From positions 1 to 8,492 of the forward strand of contig JAIOPF010000296.1 in NCBI GenBank assembly GCA_021414045.1: a stretch of 8,492 nucleotides of DNA, written 5' to 3'. Origin of the DNA: Deltaproteobacteria bacterium. GTDB lineage: Bacteria; UBA10199; DSSB01. This document shows, piece after piece, positions 1 through 7,207 of the stretch. The notes below the pieces were generated by a model that was given only the letters and a program-made list of their open reading frames with translations, was not told the DNA's origin and did not search any database. A program made the translations under genes and the position numbers. Within the stretch, counting starts at the first letter, position 1. The number at the start of each line of letters is the position of its first letter.

Positions 1-1326
1 CTGATGCTTGAGCTCGGCATCCTCGATAATGCGGCCCTGTTTCAGGTCGATCAAAAACATTTTACCCGGCTGGAGACGTCCTTTGAGCAGGACGTTCTCG
101 GGCGGCACGTCGATGACGCCGACTTCCGAGGCCATGATGACCAAGTCGTCCTTGGTCACGTAATAACGGCTGGGCCGAAGTCCGTTGCGGTCGAGCACCG
201 CGCCCATCACGCGCCCGTCGGTGAAGGCGATGGAGGCCGGGCCGTCCCAGGGCTCCATCTTGGTGGCGTGATACTGGTAAAAATCCTTCTTCTCCTGGCT
301 CATGGTCTCGTGACCGCTCCAGGCCTCGGGGATCATCATCATCACCGCGTGAGGCAGGGAATAGCCGCCCATCACCAGCATCTCGAGGGCGTTGTCGAAG
401 ATGGCCGAGTCCGAACCGAAGTCGCGAACGACCGGAAGAATCTTCTTCATCTCTTTGCCGAAGAGCGGCGATTCGAAAAGGGCTTCTCGCGCGCGCATCC
501 AATTAATGTTGCCGCGCAGCGTGTTGATCTCGCCGTTGTGGGCGATGTAACGGAAAGGATGTGCCAGCTCCCAGTTGGGGAAGGTGTTGGTCGAAAAGCG
601 CGAGTGCACCAAGCCTATCGCCGTCACCATGTCGGGATCCGCGAGATCCGGGAAATAGGGTCCGACCTGCTCGGAAGTGAGCATGCCCTTATATATTAAT
701 GTCCGGCTCGACAAAGACGGGATGTAGATGTCTGTCCAGTTTTTCATCCGCGAAAAGCGAATGGCGTTCTCGAAAACCTTGCGGATGATGAAAAGGCGGC
801 GTTCCCAGGCATCATCGGCGGGCCCGGGAAGATTCGGACCCTTCTCGCCCAAGCCCACGGCAAATTGCCGCATCACCGGCATCGTCGACTTGGCCATGCT
901 ACCCAAAGGGGAGGCCTCTACCGGAACGGGTCTCCAGCCGAGGAACTTCTGTCCTTCTTCGGCGACGACATGCTCGAGAGTCTTGATGGCCTTCTCTTGC
1001 TGGGCCGGATCTTGCGGGAGAAAAAGCGTGCCGACGCCGTATTGTCCCTCTTCGGGAAGCGTCACCCCGACCTGCCCGAAGACCTTGGTCAAAAAGGCAT
1101 GGGGGATCTGGATCAAGATGCCGGCGCCGTCGCCGGTATTCTCTTCACAACCGCAGGCGCCGCGGTGGGCCAGATGGTTGAGGGTGAGCAGAGCCTTCTC
1201 GATGATATCGTGGGACTTTTTGCCCTTCATGTGGACGATGAAACCAACGCCGCAAGAGTCGTGCTCAAAGCTTCGATCGTAAAGGCCTTTTTCTTCAGCG
1301 TTTTTGCGGATCTCTTCGCGATTCAT
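1..1326 (-). CDS. gltB: Glutamate synthase large subunit, N-terminal part (partial at window edge)
   Basis: The large subunit of glutamate synthase transfers the amide nitrogen of glutamine to 2-oxoglutarate in ammonium assimilation. The 442 codons present cover the class II glutamine amidotransferase domain; the family is about 1500 residues, so the synthase and FMN domains lie beyond the left edge. The predicted catalytic cysteine is C25 in DSCGVGF, behind a 24-residue propeptide that family members remove to expose it. Other family motifs are LAHRGA, TGDGAG, HSRFSTN (from residue 241), [12 protein letters not shown] (H263 onward) and DRNGLRPSR (from 379). The frame is open throughout. The ATG at 1326 is preceded by GAGGA at 1330-1334, a closely spaced ribosome binding site. 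The upstream lipoprotein gene has its own terminator, so gltB probably has its own promoter between 1327 and 1461, but I see no convincing one. The assignment is very secure. Confidence 0.96.
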   Translation of the reverse strand, partial: MNREEIRKNAEEKGLYDRSFEHDSCGVGFIVHMKGKKSHDIIEKALLTLNHLAHRGACGCEENTGDGAGILIQIPHAFLTKVFGQVGVTLPEEGQYGVGTLFLPQDPAQQEKAIKTLEHVVAEEGQKFLGWRPVPVEASPLGSMAKSTMPVMRQFAVGLGEKGPNLPGPADDAWERRLFIIRKVFENAIRFSRMKNWTDIYIPSLSSRTLIYKGMLTSEQVGPYFPDLADPDMVTAIGLVHSRFSTNTFPNWELAHPFRYIAHNGEINTLRGNINWMRAREALFESPLFGKEMKKILPVVRDFGSDSAIFDNALEMLVMGGYSLPHAVMMMIPEAWSGHETMSQEKKDFYQYHATKMEPWDGPASIAFTDGRVMGAVLDRNGLRPSRYYVTKDDLVIMASEVGVIDVPPENVLLKGRLQPGKMFLIDLKQGRIIEDAELKHQ

Positions 1327-1384
1327 AAATCCTCGAAATATGTCCAAAATCCAAAGGGCAAATGGGGAAGCTACATGCCTTGAT

Positions 1385-1400
1385 TTGAAAAGGATTTCAA
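1385..1400. repeat. Inverted repeat upstream of gltB
   Basis: TTGAAA and TTTCAA form a perfect 6-bp inverted repeat around AGGA, 59 bp upstream of the gltB start codon. It is partly echoed further out by CTTGA/TCAAG (1379-1383 and 1397-1401). It could be an operator for gltB or a chance palindrome. No run of T follows it, so it is not a terminator. Confidence 0.3.
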
Positions 1401-1461
1401 GAAGGGATTTCTGTCCATGTTGGGGAAATTCGCGAGGGGGTTGGACCCGGGAGAAAGAATG

Positions 1462-1492
1462 AAAAAAAACCCGGCTCGAAATTGAGCCGGGT
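1462..1492 (-). terminator. Rho-independent terminator of the small lipoprotein gene
   Basis: On the minus strand, ACCCGGCTC and GAGCCGGGT form a perfect 9-bp GC-rich stem around a 6-nt loop (plus positions 1469-1477 and 1484-1492). Eight T residues follow directly (complement of the A run at 1462-1469). It starts 28 nt after the lipoprotein stop codon. It should separate that transcript from gltB downstream, so the lipoprotein is a single-gene unit. Confidence 0.93.
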
Positions 1493-1519
1493 CTAGAGTG
1501 CGGGAAGGGAAAGCTTAAA

Positions 1520-1936
1520 TTAGGGAAAAACCTTGGTCGAACGCTGAGACCTGGGCTCTTCTTCCAAGTCCTCGTGATAGATATGGCCCTTGGCGGCAAG
1601 TTCTCCCGAACTTTGGACCGAGGTACTATTAGCATGGGCATGATACACACCCACGGAAGTGGCCTCGACTGGCGCCTCGGCCTGATTGGTATTTTCTTGA
1701 GCAATTTCAGGCGAATTTAGTTCGTCGTCGGCGTCATCGGATTCGACCGACACCCCCTTCTGGGGAAGAGGTTCTTGTTGGAGAGAGACGCTGGGCTTAT
1801 CAGGAACATTCGCCGTGGTTCCCAACGACACCTCTTCCTGAACCCCGGATTTCTCGTTAGCCGCAAAACCGGCACAGCCCGACAAAGCCACCACGAGCAC
1901 CGTTACCTTCAAAAAACCTTCCATGAATATCTTCAT
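1520..1936 (-). CDS. Small acidic lipoprotein of unknown function
   Basis: This encodes 138 residues. The N-terminus is a lipoprotein signal peptide: lysines at 2 and 10, a hydrophobic stretch at about 11-19, and a lipobox L18-S19-G20-C21. Alanine follows the cysteine, which under the usual Lol sorting rule favours the outer membrane. The mature part of 118 residues is low in complexity, rich in Glu, Asp, Ser, Gln and Asn, and probably largely disordered. Two short histidine-containing patches stand out, YHAH (98-101) and HIYHED (118-123); whether they bind metal is unknown. I recognise no domain. The ATG at 1936 has a strong AGGAGG 9 nt upstream; M5 is a less likely start. A sigma54 promoter lies just upstream and a terminator just downstream, so this is a monocistronic gene probably activated by the divergent regulator at 2147-7207. 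That it is a real, expressed gene is well supported; its function is not known. Confidence 0.85.
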   Translation of the reverse strand: MKIFMEGFLKVTVLVVALSGCAGFAANEKSGVQEEVSLGTTANVPDKPSVSLQQEPLPQKGVSVESDDADDELNSPEIAQENTNQAEAPVEATSVGVYHAHANSTSVQSSGELAAKGHIYHEDLEEEPRSQRSTKVFP

Positions 1937-1945
1937 AATGACCTT

Positions 1946-1951
1946 CCTCCT
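1946..1951 (-). promoter_or_regulatory. Ribosome binding site of the small lipoprotein gene
   Basis: AGGAGG on the minus strand lies 9 nt before the ATG at 1936. It is a full Shine-Dalgarno core and fixes the start at M1 rather than M5. Confidence 0.85.
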
Positions 1952-1955
1952 GTTT

Positions 1956-1969
1956 TGACCAAGCGGTCA
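1956..1969. repeat. Inverted repeat at the predicted transcript start of the small lipoprotein
   Basis: TGACC and GGTCA form a perfect 5-bp inverted repeat around AAGC. It begins one base after the transcription start (about 1970) predicted from the sigma54 element. It could be a small 5' hairpin in the mRNA or a binding site. It is short enough to be chance. Confidence 0.3.
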
Positions 1970-1980
1970 TAGAAAGATAT

Positions 1981-1997
1981 TACAAGGCTCGTGCCAA
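1981..1997 (-). promoter_or_regulatory. Sigma54 (-24/-12) promoter of the small lipoprotein gene
   Basis: The minus strand reads TTGGCACGAGCCTTGTA. Against the sigma54 consensus YTGGCACG-N4-TTGCW every defined position matches except the -12 C, which is T here. The spacing between the GG of -24 and the G of -13 is correct. With T1982 taken as -12, transcription would start near 1970, giving a leader of about 34 nt that contains the AGGAGG site. Sigma54 promoters need an enhancer-binding AAA+ activator, and the divergent gene encodes one. No experimental evidence is visible here, but the match is unusually good. Confidence 0.8.
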
Positions 1998-2037
1998 ATA
2001 AATTTACAATAAAATCAACAAATTAAGTCTGATAATT

Positions 2038-2066
2038 TTGCAATATTGAATTTATGAAGATTCAAT
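2038..2066 (+). promoter_or_regulatory. Weak candidate sigma70 promoter for the kinase-activator gene
   Basis: TTGCAA (2038-2043) and TTCAAT (2061-2066) are separated by 17 bp. Each matches 4 of 6 consensus bases, in a stretch that is 20 % GC. Transcription would start near 2073, inside the 29-bp palindrome, so a protein bound there could block it. In such AT-rich DNA chance matches are common. Confidence 0.3.
2041..2066. repeat. Secondary palindromic cluster in the divergent spacer
   Basis: CAATATTG (2041-2048) is a perfect 8-bp palindrome. Overlapping it, ATTGAAT (2045-2051) and ATTCAAT (2060-2066) form a 7-bp inverted repeat with an 8-nt spacer. CAATATTGAA at 2041-2050 resembles the centre of the larger palindrome at 2079-2090 (CAATATTTGAA). 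This could be a second, weaker binding site for the same regulator, centred about 85 bp upstream of the predicted lipoprotein transcript start. Confidence 0.4.
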
Positions 2067-2068
2067 TC

Positions 2069-2097
2069 AGCATATTTTCAATATTTGAAAATATGCT
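2069..2097. promoter_or_regulatory. Perfect 29-bp palindrome, candidate enhancer (UAS) or operator
   Basis: The half-site AGCATATTTTCA (2069-2080) is repeated exactly as its reverse complement at 2086-2097. The central ATATT adds one more pair, leaving 13 matched pairs around TAT. The centre (2083) is about 113 bp upstream of the predicted sigma54 start of the lipoprotein gene, a usual distance for an enhancer-binding protein, and 64 bp upstream of the kinase-activator ATG. The most likely ligand is the Fis-type helix-turn-helix of that protein. A terminator role is unlikely: the stem is AT-rich and no T run follows. Confidence 0.65.
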
Positions 2098-2137
2098 TTG
2101 CCGGAGACTTCAAAATACTCTCTAATCAAGAAACCAT

Positions 2138-2144
2138 GGGGGAG
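2138..2144 (+). promoter_or_regulatory. Ribosome binding site of the kinase-activator gene
   Basis: GGGGGAG ends only 2 nt before the ATG at 2147, closer than usual. An in-frame stop (TAA at 2123-2125) with no start codon between it and 2147 means no upstream start is possible, and the kinase fold begins at residue 11. The start is therefore fixed despite the short spacing. Confidence 0.6.
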
Positions 2145-2146
2145 AA

Positions 2147-5100
2147 ATGAGCGGGGAATCCGCCTCGACAACACGCTATCGCCTCGAAGGTCTCTTGGGA
2201 GCGGGAGGGATGGGCGCCGTCTTTCGCGCCTGGGACAAAGAGCGGTCTCGAGAAGTCGCTATCAAGTGGTTGAAGGGTTCCGCCTCCGAGGCGGACCTGC
2301 GGAGATTTCGAGAAGAGGTGCGGGTCCTTACCCGCATCCACCATCCCAATCTCATTAAAATCTATGACTTCCACCCGGAAATGAAAGCAGTCGTCGAAGG
2401 AGAAATTTCCTCCATCCCCAACATGATGGTGACGGATTCCTCACCCTGTTTCGCGATGGAATACCTCCCCTTCCCCACCCTGGACCAATACCAGGAACCT
2501 GTTGCCGCGGAATCCTTCCTCGAAATTTTCGTTCAGGCGCTGCAAGGCCTCCACTACCTGCATTCCCGTGGAATCCTGCACCGCGATTTGAAACCTTCAA
2601 ACGTCGCCGTGACCGGAGACAAAATCGTCAAGCTCTTGGACTTCGGGCTCGCCGAATCGGGAGGAGATCGAGCTTCCGAGTCACGAGCCATGGGAACCTT
2701 GGCTTACCAGGCGCCCGAGACCTACTGGGGACGCCACGATGAGAGCGGGGATTTATTTTCCCTGGGCGTCTTGAGCTACGAAATTCTGACCCGAACCCTT
2801 CCCTTCTCCCAGGCCCTGAGTGAAATCTCCCAAGTCCAGGCGCCACGACGCCTTGCCTCCCTTCGCCCCGACCTGCCGGAATACCTCGGCGACCTCATCC
2901 ACCGCATGATCGAGTTGCCGGCCGGCCGCCGGCCGAGTTCGGCGGCTTCCATCCTGCGTTTTCTGCAAAAACATCTTCCCCATCTCCCTTCCCTTCCGGA
3001 AGCAGGCGATGGGGGAATGGGCCTGGACAGGCCAAATTGGATCCGGCGCGAATCCGAAATCTCAGCGCTAATCGAAGAATGGCGGGAAACCCTGGCCGGC
3101 GGTTTCCCGCGCATCGTGGAGTTGCACGGCCCCACCGGCGTCGGGCGATCGCGCTTGCTCGAGGAATGGCTCTGGAAATTGCGCCTGGAGGGACACGAGG
3201 TCCAAACGGTGGGGCCAGAACAAGCGGAATCCTGGTATCGCAACTCCGAAACCCGCAACCCCTATGAAGATTTGATCACCCTGCTCAAAAATGCCGGGAA
3301 GACACCCCGCTGGCTGCAATTCACCGACCTTCACGCTTGGCCGCCCGTCGCGTTGAACGTTTTGCGAATTTTTCTTAGCTTGCTCGGCGATTCCAAGCTT
3401 CCCTGGTGCTGCCTCTTGGAATGGAACGAAGATCTCGCTTCCGAGGAAACACGAAATCGAATCCGAAATCCTTCCCTAACCCTTCCCTGGAAAAATCTCC
3501 CGCTGCGGGATCTGTCTCCGAATCAAACCTTGGCCTTCATCCATGCCGCCCTCGTCGATGATCCCATCCCGGAGCCGCTCGCGCGGCGGATCGCGATCCA
3601 ATCCGGAGGGCGCCCCTTGCTGGCGATAGCCCTGCTCAAGGAAAAACATTCCCAAGCCTTGCCTGGAACTTTGCGCGAGGCCACCCGCTCGAGACTGACC
3701 CGGCTCTCGGCGGAAGAGCGCCGGCTTTTGGCCTTGACGCTAGTCCAGGACGAAGCATGGACCACGGAAACGATCTCGGAGGCGACCTCTTGGCCGGCCG
3801 AAAAAATCTCCGAGCTCGAGGAAAACCTTGAGAGAGAAGCCTGGATCCAAAAAAGCGGGAACACGGGTGGCCGAACCCTGCGGCACCCCTCTTTGCGGGC
3901 TATAATCGAGGAAGAACTCTCGCCGGAAATCCTAGGGTCGGCGCATCATGATTGGCGAGTCTATTGGCAGAAGCGATTCCCCGAGGCGGCGGTCGGCATC
4001 GAGGCCTGCTACCTCACGCGCCACGCCTTGGCGGAAGCGGACGGTGAAACCGCGAAAAAATACGGTTTCGCGGCGGCCGAATATTTTCTGCTGAACGACC
4101 GCGAAGGCGAAGCCGCGGAGATATTTGAAAAACTCCTGCCCGGTGCGAAGAGTCCTCGGGAACGATCCTACCTGCAGGCCCAGCTCGCTCCCCTTTACTA
4201 CCGTCAGGCCGAATACGAAAAATCCCTCGAGGCCTATGATCGCTGGTATTCGGAGCGCGAAGACGACGCCAGCCAACTGCAAAAACTCAAGCATTGTTGG
4301 TACACGGCCTTGGTCCGCTTCAGTTGGGGAAAAACCGGGGAGGCCGGGGCCCTTCTCGAAGAGGCCCTTCGAATCGGGGATGGAATTCGGTACCCCGCGC
4401 ATCGCCCCTACCTCGTCCGCGTCCATAATCTCTCCGCGGCACTGGCTGAGAAAAATCGGGACGAAGAAAAGGCCTTGTCCCATCTGCGGCAATCCGAAAG
4501 TTTGGCGGAAGGCGACCCCCTGGCCTTGGGCGAAATCGAGCACCGAATCGGCCGCTGGCACCAGGAGAGACTGGAATGGACCGAGGCTGAATCGTATTAT
4601 CGGCGCTCGTTGGCGCATTACCAAAAAGCCGCCAATCCCCAAGCGGAGGGCATCGCGCGCAACGCCTTGGCCATGCTGCACTTGAGCGAGGGAAAGCTCG
4701 ACGAGGCCCTGAACGAAATTTCATCGGCGCTAGAGGCCTCCAAGTCGGGACGCGACTACCTTCAACAGGCTCGTTATCGTGAAAATCTGGGACTGATCCA
4801 GATGGCTCGAGGAGAATACGGGGAGGCCGAGGCGATTTTCGCGGAATCTCGGCGCCTTTTGGAAATCCTCGGACAAGAGAGCGACCGACTCTTGCTTCCC
4901 TTGCATCGCCTCCAACTTTCGCAGCTAATCGGAAATATGGAATTGGCCGCTTATTGGACAGAAGCCATAGAGGTGCGGTCGCAAGCCCTGCGCGAACGGG
5001 ATCTCCTGATCGATTATCGTCTCGCCACCGCCGAAGGCGACCTGCTTCGAGGCGAGGCCTCCATGGCGCGGCAAAAAATTCTCGCGGCCTTCGCGGAAAC

Positions 5101-7207
5101 CGAAAACCATTCCGCTTACGACAAATGGCGCGTCATGCTCGCCTTGCTTCGTTGTCGATGGATGAGCGCGGGACTTTCCGATTTCGGGAATGCCGGAGCC
5201 TTCCCGGACCTGGGGGGGCCGATCTGCCGATTATGGCGGGCGCTGGGAGATTTTTTCGCTTCGCCAAATTCCGTCCAGGACGAAGCCGCTCTTTACTCGG
5301 TCCTCGAAGCGGTGCGCGCCTGCGAAAGCCCGGAACTCCGCCTGGAAGGCTATCTCCATCTCGCCAAAAATTTGGAACTCAGAAACCTGAACCGGCTCGC
5401 GCACCTGCTGCGCGAGGCCGCCATTACCGAATGGCAAAACCTTTTCATCAAACTACCGGAGGAACTCCAAATGGATTTCGAAAAAAACCGCGGCCTCGAC
5501 CAGCTCGAGGAAAATCTGCAAAAACTATTGCCGCGGTCCAAGGCGCAAGTTCCCGGAACTAGCGCGGCGCCGAGCCCCGCCTCGGGCGAAGTGCAAGTCA
5601 GCGAGGCGCGGTTCCGCCAGTTCAGCGAGATCAACCGGCAAATCGCCGAAAAAACCGACTTAAAGGAACTGCTCGAACGCGTCATGGACGCGGCCATCGA
5701 ATTCACCGGCGCCGAGCGCGGCTTCCTCCTCTTGAGGAAGGCCGGCGACGCGAACGACTCTCCCGAGGGCTTCGAAGTCCAAGCCGCCCGCCACCTGTCG
5801 CAACACAATCTCAAGACGGATGAGTTTTCCCTGTCGATGTCGGCGGTGCGCAAGGCCGTGGAAATGGGAACTTATCTTTTGACCGACAACGCCCGATTGG
5901 ACCCGCGCTTTCAGGAGAAAAAATCCGTCGTCCTGCACCAACTGACTTCCATCCTGGTGGTCCCCCTGGAGCAATCCGGAAAAATTCACGGAGCCATCTA
6001 CCTCGACCATCGCCTGCAACCGGGCTGCTTCAAGAAGGAGGACATCCTCTTGCTCAATGCCTTCGCATCCCAAGCCGCCCTGGCCATCCAGAAAGCGAGG
6101 CTCTTGGAGGAACTGCAAATCGCCAACGCCAAGCTCAGCGTGGAAGTCCGAGACCAGGCCCAGCACATCCAGGCGCTGACGGGAGAACTGACCGAAGCCC
6201 GGGACCAGCTGCGCTACGAATACTCCGAAATCGTCGGCCAATCGCCTCAGATGATGCAGGTCTTTCAGTTGCTCGACCACGTCACCGCGACCTCGATCCC
6301 CGTTTGGATTTGGGGAGAATCCGGCACGGGAAAGGAATTGGTCGCCCGCTCCCTCCATGAAAATAGCCCGCGCAAAAACGGCCCCTTCGTGTCGGAGAAT
6401 TGCAGCGCCATTCCCGAGAACCTGTTGGAGAGCGAATTGTTCGGCCACAAGCGCGGCGCCTTCACCCACGCCGACCGCGACCGCATCGGGCTGCTGGAGC
6501 AGGCCAGCGGAGGCACATTGTTCCTGGATGAAGTCGCCGATATGTCCCTGGGAATGCAGGCGAAACTCTTGAGGGCCTTCCAAGAAGGCGAAATCCGCCC
6601 TCTCGGTTCCGGGAAAAAAGTAAAAGTCGACGTCCGCTTGGTCACGGCCTCGAACCGCGATCTCGCCCAGATGGTGCGGGAAGAAACCTTTCGGCAGGAC
6701 CTCTTCTTTCGCATCAACGGGCTGACGGTGCGCCTCCCCCCGCTGCGCGAAAGAAAGACGGATATCCCCTTGCTCGTCGAAGCCTTCATGAAAAAACTCG
6801 GCAAGCAGTTCAGTCTTCCGAAAAGCGAAATGACCGAGGCCGCTTACCAGGCGATGTACCAATACACTTGGCCGGGAAACATTCGCGAGCTCGAAAGCGT
6901 CCTCCGCAATGCCCTGCTCTTCGCCAAGGGACGACCGATAGGCCCGGAGCTGCTCGCGCTGAATTTCTCGGCGGCGGCCGCCGCGAGGCCGAACCTCGGC
7001 GCGCCCAATCATTCGACTGCCGATGCTTCCGATGGCAAGGGACAAAAGGAAAAGATCCTGGCGCTGCTGCGTACCCACCAGCTCGACAAGGAAAAGGTGG
7101 CCCATGAACTGGGGATCAGCCTGCGCAGCCTTTACACTTGGCTCGAAAAGATGGGGGTGCCGAAGAAGAAGTCGCTGTTGGCTCGGTATTTGGAGAATAT
7201 GGATTAA
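2147..7207 (+). CDS. Ser/Thr kinase - STAND ATPase - TPR - GAF - sigma54 activator fusion (1686 aa)
   Basis: A cytoplasmic one-protein signalling system. Residues 11-277 are a Hanks-type kinase with its key residues intact: GAGGMG (18-23), K40, E57, HRDLKPSN (145-152), DFG (165-167), APE (189-191) and D202. Residues 305-600 resemble the STAND-type ATPase of PknK-like kinases, with Walker A GPTGVGRS (328-335) and a Walker B-like FTDLH (392-396), then a winged-helix-like segment. Residues 630-1120 are helical repeats, several clearly TPR (for example 793-826, 833-865, 872-905). A GAF domain spans 1166-1317, followed by a coiled-coil linker to about 1360. The sigma54-activator AAA+ domain (1361-1600) has Walker A GESGTGKE (1390-1397), GAFTHA (1437-1442) in place of GAFTGA, Walker B FLDE (1459-1462), arginine-finger candidates R1516 and R1522, and WPGNIREL (1575-1582). 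A Fis-type helix-turn-helix (1633-1680) ends it. There is no receiver domain and no membrane segment. The likely target is the divergent lipoprotein promoter. The signals and phosphorylation targets are unknown. Confidence 0.95.
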   Translation: MSGESASTTRYRLEGLLGAGGMGAVFRAWDKERSREVAIKWLKGSASEADLRRFREEVRVLTRIHHPNLIKIYDFHPEMKAVVEGEISSIPNMMVTDSSPCFAMEYLPFPTLDQYQEPVAAESFLEIFVQALQGLHYLHSRGILHRDLKPSNVAVTGDKIVKLLDFGLAESGGDRASESRAMGTLAYQAPETYWGRHDESGDLFSLGVLSYEILTRTLPFSQALSEISQVQAPRRLASLRPDLPEYLGDLIHRMIELPAGRRPSSAASILRFLQKHLPHLPSLPEAGDGGMGLDRPNWIRRESEISALIEEWRETLAGGFPRIVELHGPTGVGRSRLLEEWLWKLRLEGHEVQTVGPEQAESWYRNSETRNPYEDLITLLKNAGKTPRWLQFTDLHAWPPVALNVLRIFLSLLGDSKLPWCCLLEWNEDLASEETRNRIRNPSLTLPWKNLPLRDLSPNQTLAFIHAALVDDPIPEPLARRIAIQSGGRPLLAIALLKEKHSQALPGTLREATRSRLTRLSAEERRLLALTLVQDEAWTTETISEATSWPAEKISELEENLEREAWIQKSGNTGGRTLRHPSLRAIIEEELSPEILGSAHHDWRVYWQKRFPEAAVGIEACYLTRHALAEADGETAKKYGFAAAEYFLLNDREGEAAEIFEKLLPGAKSPRERSYLQAQLAPLYYRQAEYEKSLEAYDRWYSEREDDASQLQKLKHCWYTALVRFSWGKTGEAGALLEEALRIGDGIRYPAHRPYLVRVHNLSAALAEKNRDEEKALSHLRQSESLAEGDPLALGEIEHRIGRWHQERLEWTEAESYYRRSLAHYQKAANPQAEGIARNALAMLHLSEGKLDEALNEISSALEASKSGRDYLQQARYRENLGLIQMARGEYGEAEAIFAESRRLLEILGQESDRLLLPLHRLQLSQLIGNMELAAYWTEAIEVRSQALRERDLLIDYRLATAEGDLLRGEASMARQKILAAFAETENHSAYDKWRVMLALLRCRWMSAGLSDFGNAGAFPDLGGPICRLWRALGDFFASPNSVQDEAALYSVLEAVRACESPELRLEGYLHLAKNLELRNLNRLAHLLREAAITEWQNLFIKLPEELQMDFEKNRGLDQLEENLQKLLPRSKAQVPGTSAAPSPASGEVQVSEARFRQFSEINRQIAEKTDLKELLERVMDAAIEFTGAERGFLLLRKAGDANDSPEGFEVQAARHLSQHNLKTDEFSLSMSAVRKAVEMGTYLLTDNARLDPRFQEKKSVVLHQLTSILVVPLEQSGKIHGAIYLDHRLQPGCFKKEDILLLNAFASQAALAIQKARLLEELQIANAKLSVEVRDQAQHIQALTGELTEARDQLRYEYSEIVGQSPQMMQVFQLLDHVTATSIPVWIWGESGTGKELVARSLHENSPRKNGPFVSENCSAIPENLLESELFGHKRGAFTHADRDRIGLLEQASGGTLFLDEVADMSLGMQAKLLRAFQEGEIRPLGSGKKVKVDVRLVTASNRDLAQMVREETFRQDLFFRINGLTVRLPPLRERKTDIPLLVEAFMKKLGKQFSLPKSEMTEAAYQAMYQYTWPGNIRELESVLRNALLFAKGRPIGPELLALNFSAAAAARPNLGAPNHSTADASDGKGQKEKILALLRTHQLDKEKVAHELGISLRSLYTWLEKMGVPKKKSLLARYLENMD

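Noticed and set aside
4..699. Plus-strand open frame opposite gltB
   Set aside because: The minus strand encodes clear glutamate synthase motifs across this whole region, and the plus-strand product is a low-complexity mirror of it.
1327..1461. Search for a sigma54 promoter upstream of gltB, prompted by the nitrogen role of both
   Set aside because: Candidate GG positions (for example TTGGACAT and TGGACAG on the minus strand) have no GC or TTGC at the required -12 spacing.
2136..2150. A four-codon mini-ORF (ATG GGG GAG AAA TGA) whose stop overlaps the kinase-activator ATG as ATGA
   Set aside because: Its start has no ribosome binding site and the bases double as the Shine-Dalgarno of the real gene. 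Translational coupling is possible, but chance is the simpler explanation.
2917..2937. Dense CCGGCC palindromic repeats
   Set aside because: They encode the conserved end of the kinase domain (PAGRRPS) and follow from GC-rich codons for Ala, Gly and Arg.
5212..5218. Run of seven G, a possible slippage or sequencing-error site
   Set aside because: The reading frame continues correctly on both sides within the TPR-to-GAF region, so there is no sign of a frameshift or a phase switch.
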